Shown: positions 46,924 through 56,806 of the stretch, in pieces
How positions within the stretch are numbered: the first letter of the stretch is position 1
Layout: every line of letters starts with the position of its first letter
Assembly (NCBI GenBank): GCA_048013815.1
Contig: CM106586.1
Span: forward strand, 8,866,001 to 8,930,000
Source of the DNA: Setoptus koraiensis
Taxonomy: Eukaryota > Arthropoda
Direction of reading: 5' to 3'
Length of the DNA: 64,000 bases
Position numbers and translations under genes: made by a program
The notes under the pieces: generated by a model
Seen by the model: the letters and a program-made list of their open reading frames with translations, nothing else
What the model was told of the DNA's origin: nothing
Databases searched by the model: none

Positions 46924-49900
46924 CCCGCCGCACACTGGCGCCGCCACACCCGCGCGCCCCTACACGCTGGCCCTATCCGGTTTGACAATTTCCGTTTGAC
47001 ACAATCGCTGCGTGTGTGTGTGTCGCCGCGGTGGCACCAATTTACAATTTACTCCTCATGTCGCTGATTGCCACGATGATACACTTTGCATAATGCACTG
47101 GCAGCGCCAGTGACGGACAAACCGGCAGCGGCGCTACTGACGGCAGCGGCGGCAGGCGGCGTGTACCGGTAGTGTGCGGCTCGGTGTGCGCCAGAGCGGT
47201 GGAGCTTTTTTTCAGTCGCATTTCGCCAGAAAAAATCCTCCCGTGGAAGCTCCAAAATTCCCGTTCGGCATATAATGTGTTCGCATATAATGCATGCACA
47301 TTATATGCATGCACTCGGCAGAATGGCTTCTAATTATTGTCGCGGCGCAAAAACTCAACTCGTTGCCGTGATTCATTGACTGGCGGAAGCCCGAAATCGA
47401 TCTCGTTTTCGGGGCCCCTTTTTGCGCTCTGGCCACGCTCGCTTGCGCACAGCGCATTGTCGCGCTGCAGCAGAAAAAAAAACGCACTTTTCAAGGCCCT
47501 CGCACTTGTCAGATAGCACGCCCAGGGACGGGCACCGGGCGAATGGGGGCGGGCGGGGGGGCCGCTGAATACCGCTGAATGGTGCTGAATGGCGCTGAAA
47601 TGAGCGCGCGCGATGGCAGTTTTTCGAAGGCGGCGAATTTTTTCAGCCGCCCGCGAATCGGTTTGGCAGAAAATGTCTGCCCATTAATTCGCCGTTAGCC
47701 GGCGCCCCCGTCTGTCTGTCTGTTATTATGTGTGCTCGGCTGTGTGACAGGCCAGAAAAGGCAGCCAGATAAAACAACAAACAGAAGAATATGATTTTGC
47801 TGCTCTGAATGATGCCGTCTCATGACATTCAACAATAACAAATCAGCCAGCTCGCTGAGGTGGATAATTGTGGAGGCGCACAACAACAACAACAACAACA
47901 AAGTTGCTAGCTCGGCCTCGACGGCGCAAAACGTGAGCTCGCGGCTCACGGCGGGGCCCCCGCATGCCGCGCCGGCTGATGGGGCCCGGCCAGCAGAGTG
48001 GAACAAAGAATCCGGGGGGCTGCTGCCGTTCGCGACGGGCAACGCTTGCAGCAGCGCGTTATGTTGCGTCACAAGTCGTGACATTTGCACACGATTCGAG
48101 GGGCAACGCACAGAAGGTTAAGCTGTCGCCAATGATTGGTGACCACTGACTACAATTATGACGTCGTTGGACGAGCCCGCCTAATGCAAAACAATTTGCA
48201 CTGGCGCTGGCATGACAGCCACGTCCACTTGACAGCGAGCTCTCGAGCGCCGGGCCTCACCCGTGCCGTGGCTCGAGAGCTCGAAGGGCGACATTCGAGC
48301 GAAATTCGGCCGAAATTGCGCCGAAATTCGGCCGAAATGCGATGTCGGGCCGGAATTCAAGCCCGAATCAGCGCGCGCTTCCTGATGCGTCTGTGCCAAT
48401 AATCCAGATCAGGTGTACGCGTCGGCCGAATGTGTCACGTGTTGTGGGCCAGTTGTTGTTGTGCAGCGAAGCAGCAGTAGCAACAACGCGCGCGCCAACA
48501 ACCGAATCAACGGAAGTGAATGTGGCCGCCACCGGAATGCGATTATTAAAGTTGGTGCGCGAGCGGACGGGGCGCTGTTTATTTTCGGCCGCCGTTGTCT
48601 GGGTGGCCTTCGCGTTGCGATAAGTCAAGTCGCGAGTAAGCTGTCGATAAGTTGAATGAAGTAACATTTGTGCCCAGATTTTGCCCAATCGGTCAGCTAA
48701 ATTGGCCGGCCCCACTAAAACGCGCTTGCCGGCTGAATGGGCTTTGGCCGGACCAAAAAGTTGACCGAGTCGGCCGAGCGAGCGCCATTGCATAATATGG
48801 TGGGCCCACGGCCCGATTAGATTGTGTGCTATTTGCATACTGATGAGGCCGCAAGTGGCCGAAGTGGCGACACGGCCGCCAGTCGAAGGCGGCCCCATCG
48901 GCCCGTCAGTGTGATCTGTATCAGTGGGCGCGCATTTTTGCGCAACTTGATTGAACTGGTGAAACTGGCGCTGCAAAAAGCGCCAGTTTGTGGGCCGGAA
49001 AAACGGGCTCGCCAAACACGGCCAACAGCCAGCCAAACGGGGCCAGCAAGCAAAGTCGCCCAAATACTGGCTGCGAGAGATTGAATAGACTCGCCGAGAG
49101 TGTCTCGGCGCAGCGCGAATATTTCGCTCGGCGCAGTGCTGCGCAAGCCGGATGGTGGGCCAAGTTGGGAGAAAAAAACGCGCAAACGGGGGGCCCGAAA
49201 AAGGAGCAAAGTTTTTTCTACGTTTTTCTCTGTTCGTCGTGGGCCCGGCGAATGGGCGAGATGTCGCACACAATATGATTGTGTGCGCGCCTATTCGGGC
49301 ATAATGCCGCTGATAAGTGGATAATGTTGTCCCCTGTCGTTCGGGCAACCTCATCCGTTGCCTTATCGCGTCTTATCTCACCTATGGCGAGTCGGCGCGC
49401 TCAACTCAATCGAATTCAATCGAAGCAAGCGCCGCACAACTTATCTGGGCCCCAAATCAGCCTATTTCTGTGTGCGCCTATTTTTGGGGGGCGCGTGCCG
49501 CTGGCTGGCCGGCTTAACTGGCGACCGGCCGTAGATAGCTGGTGGCGATAAATAACAACACAACTACTACATCTTAGCCCGAACAGAATGTTACATAGTT
49601 CACCAGAGTGTCACTTTTGCTCTCCTCGGTTAGCTTATTTTGTCGCGCTATGTTGCTCGTACGCTGGCGCCCATTGCGCCAGTCCATTGGAGCCCCAGAT
49701 ATGCCCTGGCCGCACATTTAATTGCACGCTGGCCAACACCTTTCGGCTGTGGGCCGGGCCCGGCGTGAAACGACCATAGGCGCAACGAGGGGCGCCACGA
49801 GCGCCGTCCCGAGAGCCTCCTAAAGTTGCCAGCCAGCCACGATGAGCGGACCAATGCCAAGGGTTGTGCAAATTCACAATTGTCACGACCACCGGCGACC

Positions 49901-52900
49901 GCCGGTCGAAATTTGAATCGACAGCGAAAGGCGCCCCCAGGCGACAACGATCGCCGGCAAAGCAAATTTAAATTTGTCTCTCACTTTGGGTCGTCTATTC
50001 ATTTCATTTCATTTTATCTCATTTCGATTCGATTCGATGCCCCTAGCTCGGCGCGCGACCCTCCGAAGGTCGCCCCGCGCCCGCTCGCCTCTCGAAGCGC
50101 CCCCTCGATCGGCGTGTATCGCGGCCGGTCACCGTGCCGCATTGGGCGTATTCGTGCTGTTTTATTCCAACTGCGTGCATTGGTTACGTCACTTGATTTG
50201 GTTGCCTCTGCAATTGCGACTAGCGATTTGCGACTTGCATTTCGCGACTAGCGACTTGCATTTCGCGAGTCGCGAGTCGCGACTAGCGACCAGCGATAGT
50301 CTCATCTCGGCGCGCCTCGTTTTGTTTCTGGGGCCGGCCGATTTAATTTATTTAACCGTTAGTCGCGCTCACTCCACTGATAGTATATATATAAAACGGG
50401 GCCGGCTTAGTGGCGGCGGCGCCCGGCGTCGTTAGTGGCGCTCGTCAGCGGGCGAATCTCATTTAAAAGTGCATGATAAATTGTGTGCGCCAGAGGTGAA
50501 TCGCTGTTCAATTGTCTCGCCACTAAGCGCCACCGAGGGCGCCCCTATGCGCTTGCAACTCGAGACACCCAACACCGGCAACTAATTCGGCAAATCTTAA
50601 TGTATAAACTAAATAAAGTACCTTTAACTTTCGATCCCCTCCGTTGCGGGAGCCCTGGCAAGTGTGCGCCCACTGCATGCCCCCGCTAACGCAATGATAA
50701 ACATTGTTTATTGCAGTCTTTGATGACGCAACTATAGACCGAAAACCGTTAAGAGAGTTTAGAGAGAGAGGGCGCCCAGAGCGAGCAAAGTGCCGGCCAG
50801 CGAGAAGCCAAGCTGAATTGAATTAGATGGAACAGAATTAAATTAAACTCGCCTCGCAGTCCACTTTTACAGCCAGTCGGCGGCTCGCCGGCGAGCTGCC
50901 GAGCCGCCGACTGGCCAACACTCTCGCCTCTAATAATTCTAATTCTAATTTGCTTTTTCGGGGCCCCGCTGCCAACACACAATCACTGGTGACCATATGA
51001 TCCGTTGCGCAACATATCGCGACGATCTGAGCATACCTGTGTTGCGTCATGGCGCGGGTCTGGCGAGTCGCTGCATAAAGTTGGCACCCGTTGCAGTGGC
51101 GCTGTTGGCACAAGCCCGACAATTAAATGAATGAACTTTGTTGCCGAGAGCTCAGGTGAGTGTCTCTGGTTTTCGCAGTGCCTCGGCTAACGGTTAGTTG
51201 GGCAGGCAGGCTAGGTTAGTGATGATAGTATACATATAAATGCTCTTGGCGCTCATAGGTGAGAGTGATGAGATGAATCAGCAGCACCAATATCGCACAA
51301 TGTTTCACAGTGTTTCACAATGTTGTTGTTGTTGTCGCTGCTGTTGCTGTTGCGTCATAATGTTTGTCAGTGGGCCAAATATAGTAATGGCTTCGTGACT
51401 GTTTGCCTGGCCCAAGTGCGACTCACTGAGTTGTCTCACAGAGTTGCTTGCTGTTGCCACCGACGCAACAACACTACATTAATATGCTCTCACTGCTGAG
51501 CTACAGGAAATAAATGGGCCGCGAAACGTAACGGTGATATATTATTATACGATATTATTTTACACAACATGCCTAGTTTGTTTTTTAGCGGCGTGTGCAG
51601 CGCCTCGGCAGCGCCTGACTACGCCGCTAACAGCGCTGAGAGCTCCCCGAAAAAACGCAACTGCAAACTGATGATGTCATCCCGACTTCTCTTCGTTTTT
51701 GTTTGTTTTGCGGCGCTCCTCTCCAGTTGCCATTGTTATTGTTGCCCTTGTTGTAGTTGTTGTTGCCGCTGTTGTTACCGCTGTTGTTGTTGCCGCTGCT
51801 GTCGCTGCTGTTGTCGCTGACGTTGTTGTTGTTGTCGCCGTTGTGCTGTTCGACGGCGAACCACTCAATCATACGGTGCTCCGATAACTCACTGTAAGCT
51901 TGATGGGGCCATCTATCATTTGACATATACAGCCCAACGAGTTGGCTTGAGTCAAAATAAATAATTGGAATAAATAATAATAGATAAGCAACAATCACAC
52001 AAGCGAACACAACCGAATGGCCAAAATCTCTTTGCCCGTCCTCGCTAATGCAGGCTTTGTCGCGGATGAAAAACGCCATCAAGTTGATCAGTGGGCCCAC
52101 TAAAGCTCCACTATCGCCCCCAAATGAGTGGCCAGCGGGGCCAGTGAGCCAATTGACAATGGCCCCTGATCAAGACAGCTGCTGCTCACATGGCCTGATC
52201 GATCTATTATTGTTTGCGCCTGTTTGGTTGCGCCCCGAACACCGGGCCCAACAAAAGTGGCCAACCGAGGCCCCGACAACAACTCAAAAATCGAATCACT
52301 GTAGCTGAAACAGAAAGATCACAATTACGCTTAATCAGCCTAACCGTCATACATTGCGCTTCGGTGCTTCGGCATCCGCCAGGCGGCACATTTCGAAACA
52401 GGAAAGCAAATTTGCAAACTTTCGTCTCCTCTCTCTCTCTCTCTCTCTCTCTTATTTCGTAGTTTTAGATTTATTAGCAAACCAATCGTTCAGAATGCGC
52501 TGCAGATATTTTAGGCTGAAAAATGGTCAATATTTACCTTTTTGTATTTAGTTCGGCTAATTATTTTCGCGTGCCTCGGATTGCCATTTGACGCTATGTA
52601 ACGCTCGAAACAGTGTGCGCCAAGACAGTGATGGCACTTGAACAAATATAACAGTGATTGATTGTTGGATGCGTTATTAATTGCTGATACTAACTTGTTG
52701 TTGTTGTTGCTGCAGCTGGAAACGTGACGGTCAGTGTGAAATGTGAGAATCACTCACTTAACAATTGATTGAGTGTATCTAATGATTGCATAACGTAATC
52801 TATTATTTGATTATTTGTTTGTCATTTGGTTATTTGCTTACTTTTGTTACTTAATATTTGCCTTAATAACTTAGTATTTGCTGCTTGTTCACTCTCCCCT

Positions 52901-53054
52901 CGTGATATGATTATTTGATCATTCAACTGATGCAATCGACGCCCATCATTCATTCATACTGTTACGGCCACTATCTTGACCAATAGTTTTACTAAGCTTG
53001 CCAAACTAACTCACTGGCTAACTGTTTATCTCTTAGTGACTAAACTGGCAACTA

Positions 53055-53357
53055 ATGCCAGTCGAGACTACCGAGCGCCTCCAATCGACGGCATCATGTT
53101 TGCCCGAGAAAATGCCTTCGAAAGCTAAGGAGCATGCGCAGAGGGGCCCGTTTAGGAACTCAACCTGCCATCTAGCACCACCGGAAAACACTAAACTAAC
53201 CTCAATAGGATCTGAATTTTCTCCCTTTATGCCAGTTGTACAACCACATGATTCCATGCAGCATGAGTCTAATGCAATGTCGCATTTTTCATACATGAGC
53301 CCACCCATAGATCCTTCTAGGATGTTCGCAAACCTCACTCTCAGAACTATCAGCTAG
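53055..53357 (+). other. Unassigned open frame, coding status unclear
   Basis: A 100-codon plus-strand frame at the edge of the AT-rich gene zone, with ordinary amino-acid use (PPENTKLTSIGSEFSPFMPV and similar). The minus strand is also open over the same interval, and no domain is recognised, so strand and coding status are undecided. It could be an exon fragment of an unseen gene or chance. Confidence 0.15.
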
Positions 53358-53458
53358 ACTCATTGAGTTTGTCTAGTTTATTAACCGATTCTAACAAGCT
53401 TTGTAAGCTACTCAATTGATCCAATATCAATTCTTCATTGTATGTGCCAAGAATGGCC

Positions 53459-53464
53459 TTTATT
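53459..53464 (-). terminator. Polyadenylation signal (minus strand)
   Basis: AATAAA on the minus strand, six nt past the putative stop codon of the unassigned minus-strand gene at 53470. Confidence 0.4.
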
Positions 53465-53469
53465 TTCTA

Positions 53470-54240
53470 TTATGGAAACACGGAGAGGGAATGGTCTCCC
53501 ATGGCGCTGGCCCCAGTTGTAGGAAGAATTTTGCGATCAGGATCTCGGGGCTCATAGAATGTTCCGATCCGCGATCTGGGTGATTTTCTGTCGTTTGCTC
53601 TCTCGCTCACCGATACATTTATTCTGACGGCGATTCAGAAGTCGATTCATAGAGTTCTCGTAGACGCCACACGGCTTCTTTCACAACCTGTAGGAATATG
53701 AATATTGTCATGGACAACATGTCTTCATCGATAGACTAGTATGAATGGCAGTCGCTGTCTGTTTCATATTAGCAGCTTATAACAAATCGTGATATATATT
53801 TTGGGATGCTTTTTTTATATGCTCAACGAACCTTAGGTGCCTTATAAGTCATCCATAGCAATGAAGTAATAGCGCGAGCGGAATCGAACCAATCGTTCTA
53901 CATATACCGCCCATACTGTCTGTACTTCAGATAAAATAAGAGATAAGGAACTTTTTGAAGAATCGATCGACGCAACAGTAGATTTGCATCTAGATAGTGC
54001 ATCGCGGTGAGCATATGTTTTAGTGAGAATTAGGGCGAAAAATGATAGCGAATCAAATGTATGTGATGAAAGATCTGATATTATTAATAGATCTGTGCTT
54101 CCTACGATTTTATAGTCCATGGCTCTTACCTTGGATCATTGTTTCGTTCTAACAAGGTCAACCCTTTCAGCATGACACCGATTCCGACGTGACTCAAGCC
54201 CATCTGAACTCTCCTGTTTCTGGGTAACAAGAGAACATAA
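53470..54240 (-). CDS. Putative small minus-strand gene, unidentified (approximate exons)
   Basis: Seen: one exon-like block at about 54229-54126 reads MGLSHVGIGVMLKGLTLLER then NNDP and ends at a good donor (GTAAGA). A second block at about 53600-53470 reads SRIGTFYEPRDPDRKILPTT then GASAMGDHSLSVFP and a stop, followed at once by AATAAA. Several acceptor AGs (about 53565-53625) would join the two in phase, so the exact boundary is open. I do not recognise the product. Against: a second frame is also open across the 3' block, and another frame encodes VVKEAVWRLRELYESTSE after a good acceptor (53687). If real, it would be divergent from RPC9. Confidence 0.28.
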
Positions 54241-54471
54241 TTGATTACCCCGGGAAATGAGGAAAAATCGTTCACTCCGCAACACGATGCGAAACTTTCG
54301 CTGCGAAAGAGTTGTTTTGAATTTTGCGCCGGGGAGATACGAATCCTGATTACATTTGACTCGTGAGATAGTGAGGAGTAGCGAAAATAACATGTGACTC
54401 TTTCGCCACAATCTGGACAGTGATCCGTTCGGACAACCACTCTTTACTATAAAATAGACATCTACCGGGAC

Positions 54472-54873
54472 ATGGAGATAATTGATGAATGCTCGGCATT
54501 ATTATCCAACCGTGAGGTACTAGAAATATTGCAAGAGACCCTAGACAAGGAGGCAAAATCTGGGAATAAATTCAAACATCAGACAAATCTGGCCACCATA
54601 CTATATGAGACAATTAGCTACTTAGACTCAACACCGGCTTCTAGTGAGACGAGGACAGGCATCTCAGAGTTGCTGAATATCTTCAAGGATAACAAATATG
54701 ACCTGACAACTTTGGAGAGGATACAAATAGTCAATCATAGGCCCTCCACTTTGGTTGACCTGCATGCCATCATTGAAGTTAGTGAGGAGAGATTTACCCA
54801 AGAACAAATGTGCCACATGGTCGAATGTATACAAGCCAAACTACATAATCAATCTAAACAACAGCAACAATAA
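54472..54873 (+). CDS. CRCP: RNA polymerase III subunit RPC9 (CRCP/Rpc17)
   Basis: Subunit of the RPC8-RPC9 stalk of RNA polymerase III, which contacts TFIIIB at promoters of tRNA, 5S and U6 genes. 133 residues, single exon. Seen: the start MEIIDECSALLSNREVLEIL matches the family (human begins MEVKDANSALLSNYEV), followed by the central ATILYETISYLDSTPA and the HRDC-like helical block QIVNHRPSTLVDLHAIIEVS with EERFTQEQ. The C-terminus is short and Gln-rich and lacks the acidic tail of the human protein. EMG1 follows on the same strand after only 135 nt with no AATAAA between them. Confidence 0.92.
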   Translation: MEIIDECSALLSNREVLEILQETLDKEAKSGNKFKHQTNLATILYETISYLDSTPASSETRTGISELLNIFKDNKYDLTTLERIQIVNHRPSTLVDLHAIIEVSEERFTQEQMCHMVECIQAKLHNQSKQQQQ

Positions 54874-55008
54874 CGGATAATTTCTGTTGTAAACTCGGCG
54901 AATTTTAAATATCGCGCACAGAGACACGGATAGAGCAAGCTGAAGTTGAACACACGTGATTATTTCATTTTTTATGTGACAACGACTAACAGAGATATTT
55001 CTATCAAG
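54874..55008 (+). other. RPC9-EMG1 intercistronic spacer (135 nt)
   Basis: No polyadenylation signal and no obvious promoter. It contains a CGCACAG acceptor-like sequence at about 54915-54921. The spacing would suit a dicistronic transcript, or a compact independent promoter overlapping the RPC9 end. Confidence 0.4.
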
Positions 55009-55683
55009 ATGAAAGTTTCCAATGTGCAAACTAGTTCCACAAGAAAATTGTATATCATATTAGAGAGAGCCAATTTGGAGATAGTCCGAAATTCCAATGA
55101 TCACAATGGAGAGGCAAAACACGAACTGCTTAACTGTGATGAGCACATGTTTCAGATCAGAAAGCTCAAAAAGGATCCAGCCTTCTGCAGACCAGATATC
55201 GTTCATCAATGTCTACAAGTTTTATCAGAATCGCCACTGAACAGAGCAGGTCTACTTCAGGTCTATGTAAAAAGTCAAAACAACCATCTCATTAGGATTG
55301 ATCCACAATTATCTATACCGCACTCGTTTAGTAGATTCACCAAGATTATTGTACATCTACTCGAGAAATTGAAGCCTGTGAGGGCGCAAGGATCTTCGAA
55401 ACAGCTCGCAAAACTTTTGAAAAATCCAGTTACATTGCACTTGCCCATAGGTTGTGCTATTTATGGGACATCGTCTAAATCTGAGAAATTGATCAGGCCG
55501 GAAAATCTGGTGCCCAAGGACAGGGAGGAATCAGTGGCTATTGTGATAGGTGCAATGGCCCACGAAAGTGTACAGCCAGATTACGTGAGTGAAACATTTT
55601 CAATAAGCAAGTACCCGTTATCGGCAGCGTTAGTTTGTGCGAAAATAACCAACGCCTTCGAAGAACTCTGGGAAGTACGATAG
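55009..55683 (+). CDS. EMG1: EMG1/NEP1, 18S rRNA pseudouridine N1-methyltransferase
   Basis: SPOUT-class enzyme that methylates the hypermodified pseudouridine of 18S rRNA and is needed for 40S subunit assembly in the nucleolus. I chose the second in-frame Met (55009, 224 residues) because homology begins just after it (RKLYIILERANLEIV). A Met at 54946 would add 21 residues of no family resemblance. Seen: HELLNCDEH, ARPDI-like CRPDIVHQ, the signature SPLNRAGLLQVYV, KNPVTLHLPIGC, and the cofactor-knot region VIGAMAHESVQPDY followed by SISKYPLSAALVCAKITNAF. In the usual family the knot reads GAFAHG; here it is GAMAHE, a small deviation. Confidence 0.95.
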   Translation: MKVSNVQTSSTRKLYIILERANLEIVRNSNDHNGEAKHELLNCDEHMFQIRKLKKDPAFCRPDIVHQCLQVLSESPLNRAGLLQVYVKSQNNHLIRIDPQLSIPHSFSRFTKIIVHLLEKLKPVRAQGSSKQLAKLLKNPVTLHLPIGCAIYGTSSKSEKLIRPENLVPKDREESVAIVIGAMAHESVQPDYVSETFSISKYPLSAALVCAKITNAFEELWEVR

Positions 55684-55835
55684 ATACATACACAAATGTT
55701 CGCTTATTTTTCTGAACACCAACTCAGTGTTCTAATGCTGACGATTAAGAGTAAATTATCAACTCCAGGCACTAATATAACTTAACTAGTATAAGACCCG
55801 TCAGATTTGATTATATTGGAATCATTCTCTACTTG

Positions 55836-55841
55836 TTTATT
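55836..55841 (-). terminator. Polyadenylation signal for DSS1
   Basis: AATAAA on the minus strand, 34 nt past the DSS1 stop codon. Confidence 0.6.
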
Positions 55842-55875
55842 TAATTTTCTTCTTCATATTTCTCTGGTGTTAAAA

Positions 55876-56064
55876 TCAGACTGTCTGTTTGGCCAGTTCA
55901 TTTTTCAATGATTGGCTGAAATCCTCATCTACATTGTCATCGTCCCAATTGTCTTCCCAGACTGGAAAATCCTCCTCTTGAGTTTTCCAATCTTCCGCTG
56001 GAAATTCTTCGAAATCGTCATCGAAATCATCAAGAACTGGTGATTTGCTTGTTGGTGCTGCCAT
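55876..56064 (-). CDS. SEM1: DSS1/SEM1, 26S proteasome lid and BRCA2-binding acidic protein
   Basis: Small disordered acidic protein that stabilises the proteasome lid, TREX-2 and BRCA2. 62 residues, single exon. Seen: two acidic, tryptophan-bearing blocks, [11 protein letters not shown] (about 16-26) and [16 protein letters not shown] (about 35-50), then a C-terminal helix LKNELAKQ. This is the hallmark layout (human FEEFPAEDW and [16 protein letters not shown]) at slightly less than the family's usual 70 residues. It is divergent from QCR9, with 362 nt between start codons that must hold both promoters. Confidence 0.96.
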   Translation of the reverse strand: MAAPTSKSPVLDDFDDDFEEFPAEDWKTQEEDFPVWEDNWDDDNVDEDFSQSLKNELAKQTV

Positions 56065-56426
56065 ATTTGTGCAGGTAATTCAGGTGAAAAGACTGTCAAT
56101 TTATATAATAATATTTCACGTATTCCGGGTTGATTATTTAATAGATTTGTGGCACTGCTTTTATATTGAGGTGAACTGCTGATTTGTTTGTGTGTCTGTT
56201 TGAACCTAGATTTTCACAAGCGCTTGCGCTCTGCAAAAAGCCCTCTGGCGGCGCACACCGTAGACGCAAGGGCACACAAGGGTGCATTCAAATAATCAAT
56301 CTTGTTCAACTGCCACGGCAATATATTGTCATTACGTGCTGTATAAATTAATTGGTAATATCATCTAATCAGGACTATCTCCCGAAATTATTTGTCACCA
56401 TTACAAATACCCGTCACCTAAGCAAA
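56065..56426. promoter_or_regulatory. Shared DSS1/QCR9 divergent promoter region
   Basis: The 362 nt between two head-to-head start codons. Contains a short GC-richer stretch at about 56215-56270 that may be the promoter core. No TATA box placed with confidence. Confidence 0.45.
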
Positions 56427-56618
56427 ATGGCCTCAACTCTCAATAAACTATCATCGGTGTTGTACAAAAATGTCTTCAGAAGGTCATCCACTTTCGCCAT
56501 CCTTATTATTGGCTCGGCTATTTACGTGGACAGATTTGGGGACGTCTTCTCGGATTACGTCTTCGAGAAGATCAACGAGGGACGCCTATGGAAGGATGTT
56601 AGGAAGAGTATAAAATAA
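56427..56618 (+). CDS. UQCR10: Cytochrome bc1 complex subunit 9 (UQCR10/QCR9)
   Basis: Small single-pass subunit of mitochondrial complex III, near the Rieske protein and cytochrome c1. 63 residues from the Met at 56427. The in-frame Met at 56352 would add 25 residues absent from the family, and human UQCR10 begins at the equivalent position. Seen: a basic N-terminus ending VFRRSSTFAI (human LFRRTSTFAL), membrane segment about residues 21-40, and the conserved tail INEGRLWKDVRKSI (human INEGKLWKHIKHKY). Single exon. Convergent with UNC-45, 188 nt between stop codons. Confidence 0.95.
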   Translation: MASTLNKLSSVLYKNVFRRSSTFAILIIGSAIYVDRFGDVFSDYVFEKINEGRLWKDVRKSIK

Positions 56619-56690
56619 TTTTACCTAGTCTAGAACGAACATTGTGAAAATAACACAACTAGAACAATGCAAGCGAGCCTACCAAACTGA

Positions 56691-56696
56691 AATAAA
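56691..56696 (+). terminator. Polyadenylation signal for QCR9
   Basis: AATAAA 72 nt past the QCR9 stop codon. Confidence 0.65.
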
Positions 56697-56769
56697 GATC
56701 ACGCTATAGGCCCACTATTGGTTAAAATTAGTCTATAGATTGTGACTAACACTCAAGGCATACATTTAA

Positions 56770-56775
56770 TTTATT
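56770..56775 (-). terminator. Polyadenylation signal for UNC-45
   Basis: AATAAA on the minus strand 31 nt past the UNC-45 stop codon and facing the QCR9 signal 73 nt away. Confidence 0.65.
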
Positions 56776-56806
56776 CATCATCATGATGGCTAAGATGAGG
56801 TTGATT

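Larger units (their letters stand above)
32887..53469. other. 20-kb GC-rich intergenic region, no supported gene
   Basis: Upstream of CaMKI; it should include the CaMKI promoter and 5' UTR, though I cannot place them. Content matches intron 2: CpG-rich unique sequence, minisatellites, hairpins, AAC/GTT arrays (46061-46130, 46759-46812, 51736-51842) and nine GGGGCCCC palindromes. Long open frames such as the minus-strand 48368-49354 frame have no domain, and the opposite strand is equally open. Distal exons of an unseen gene cannot be excluded. Confidence 0.6.

Noticed and set aside
48368-49354. 328-codon minus-strand open frame, the longest in the intergenic block
   Set aside because: No domain, Arg/Ala/Pro-biased, and the opposite strand is equally open; stop codons are rare simply because the DNA is GC-rich.
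53875-53905. B-box-like GGTTCGATTCC on the minus strand
   Set aside because: The flanking bases do not form a T stem and no A box or acceptor stem lies at the right distance, so no tRNA is called.
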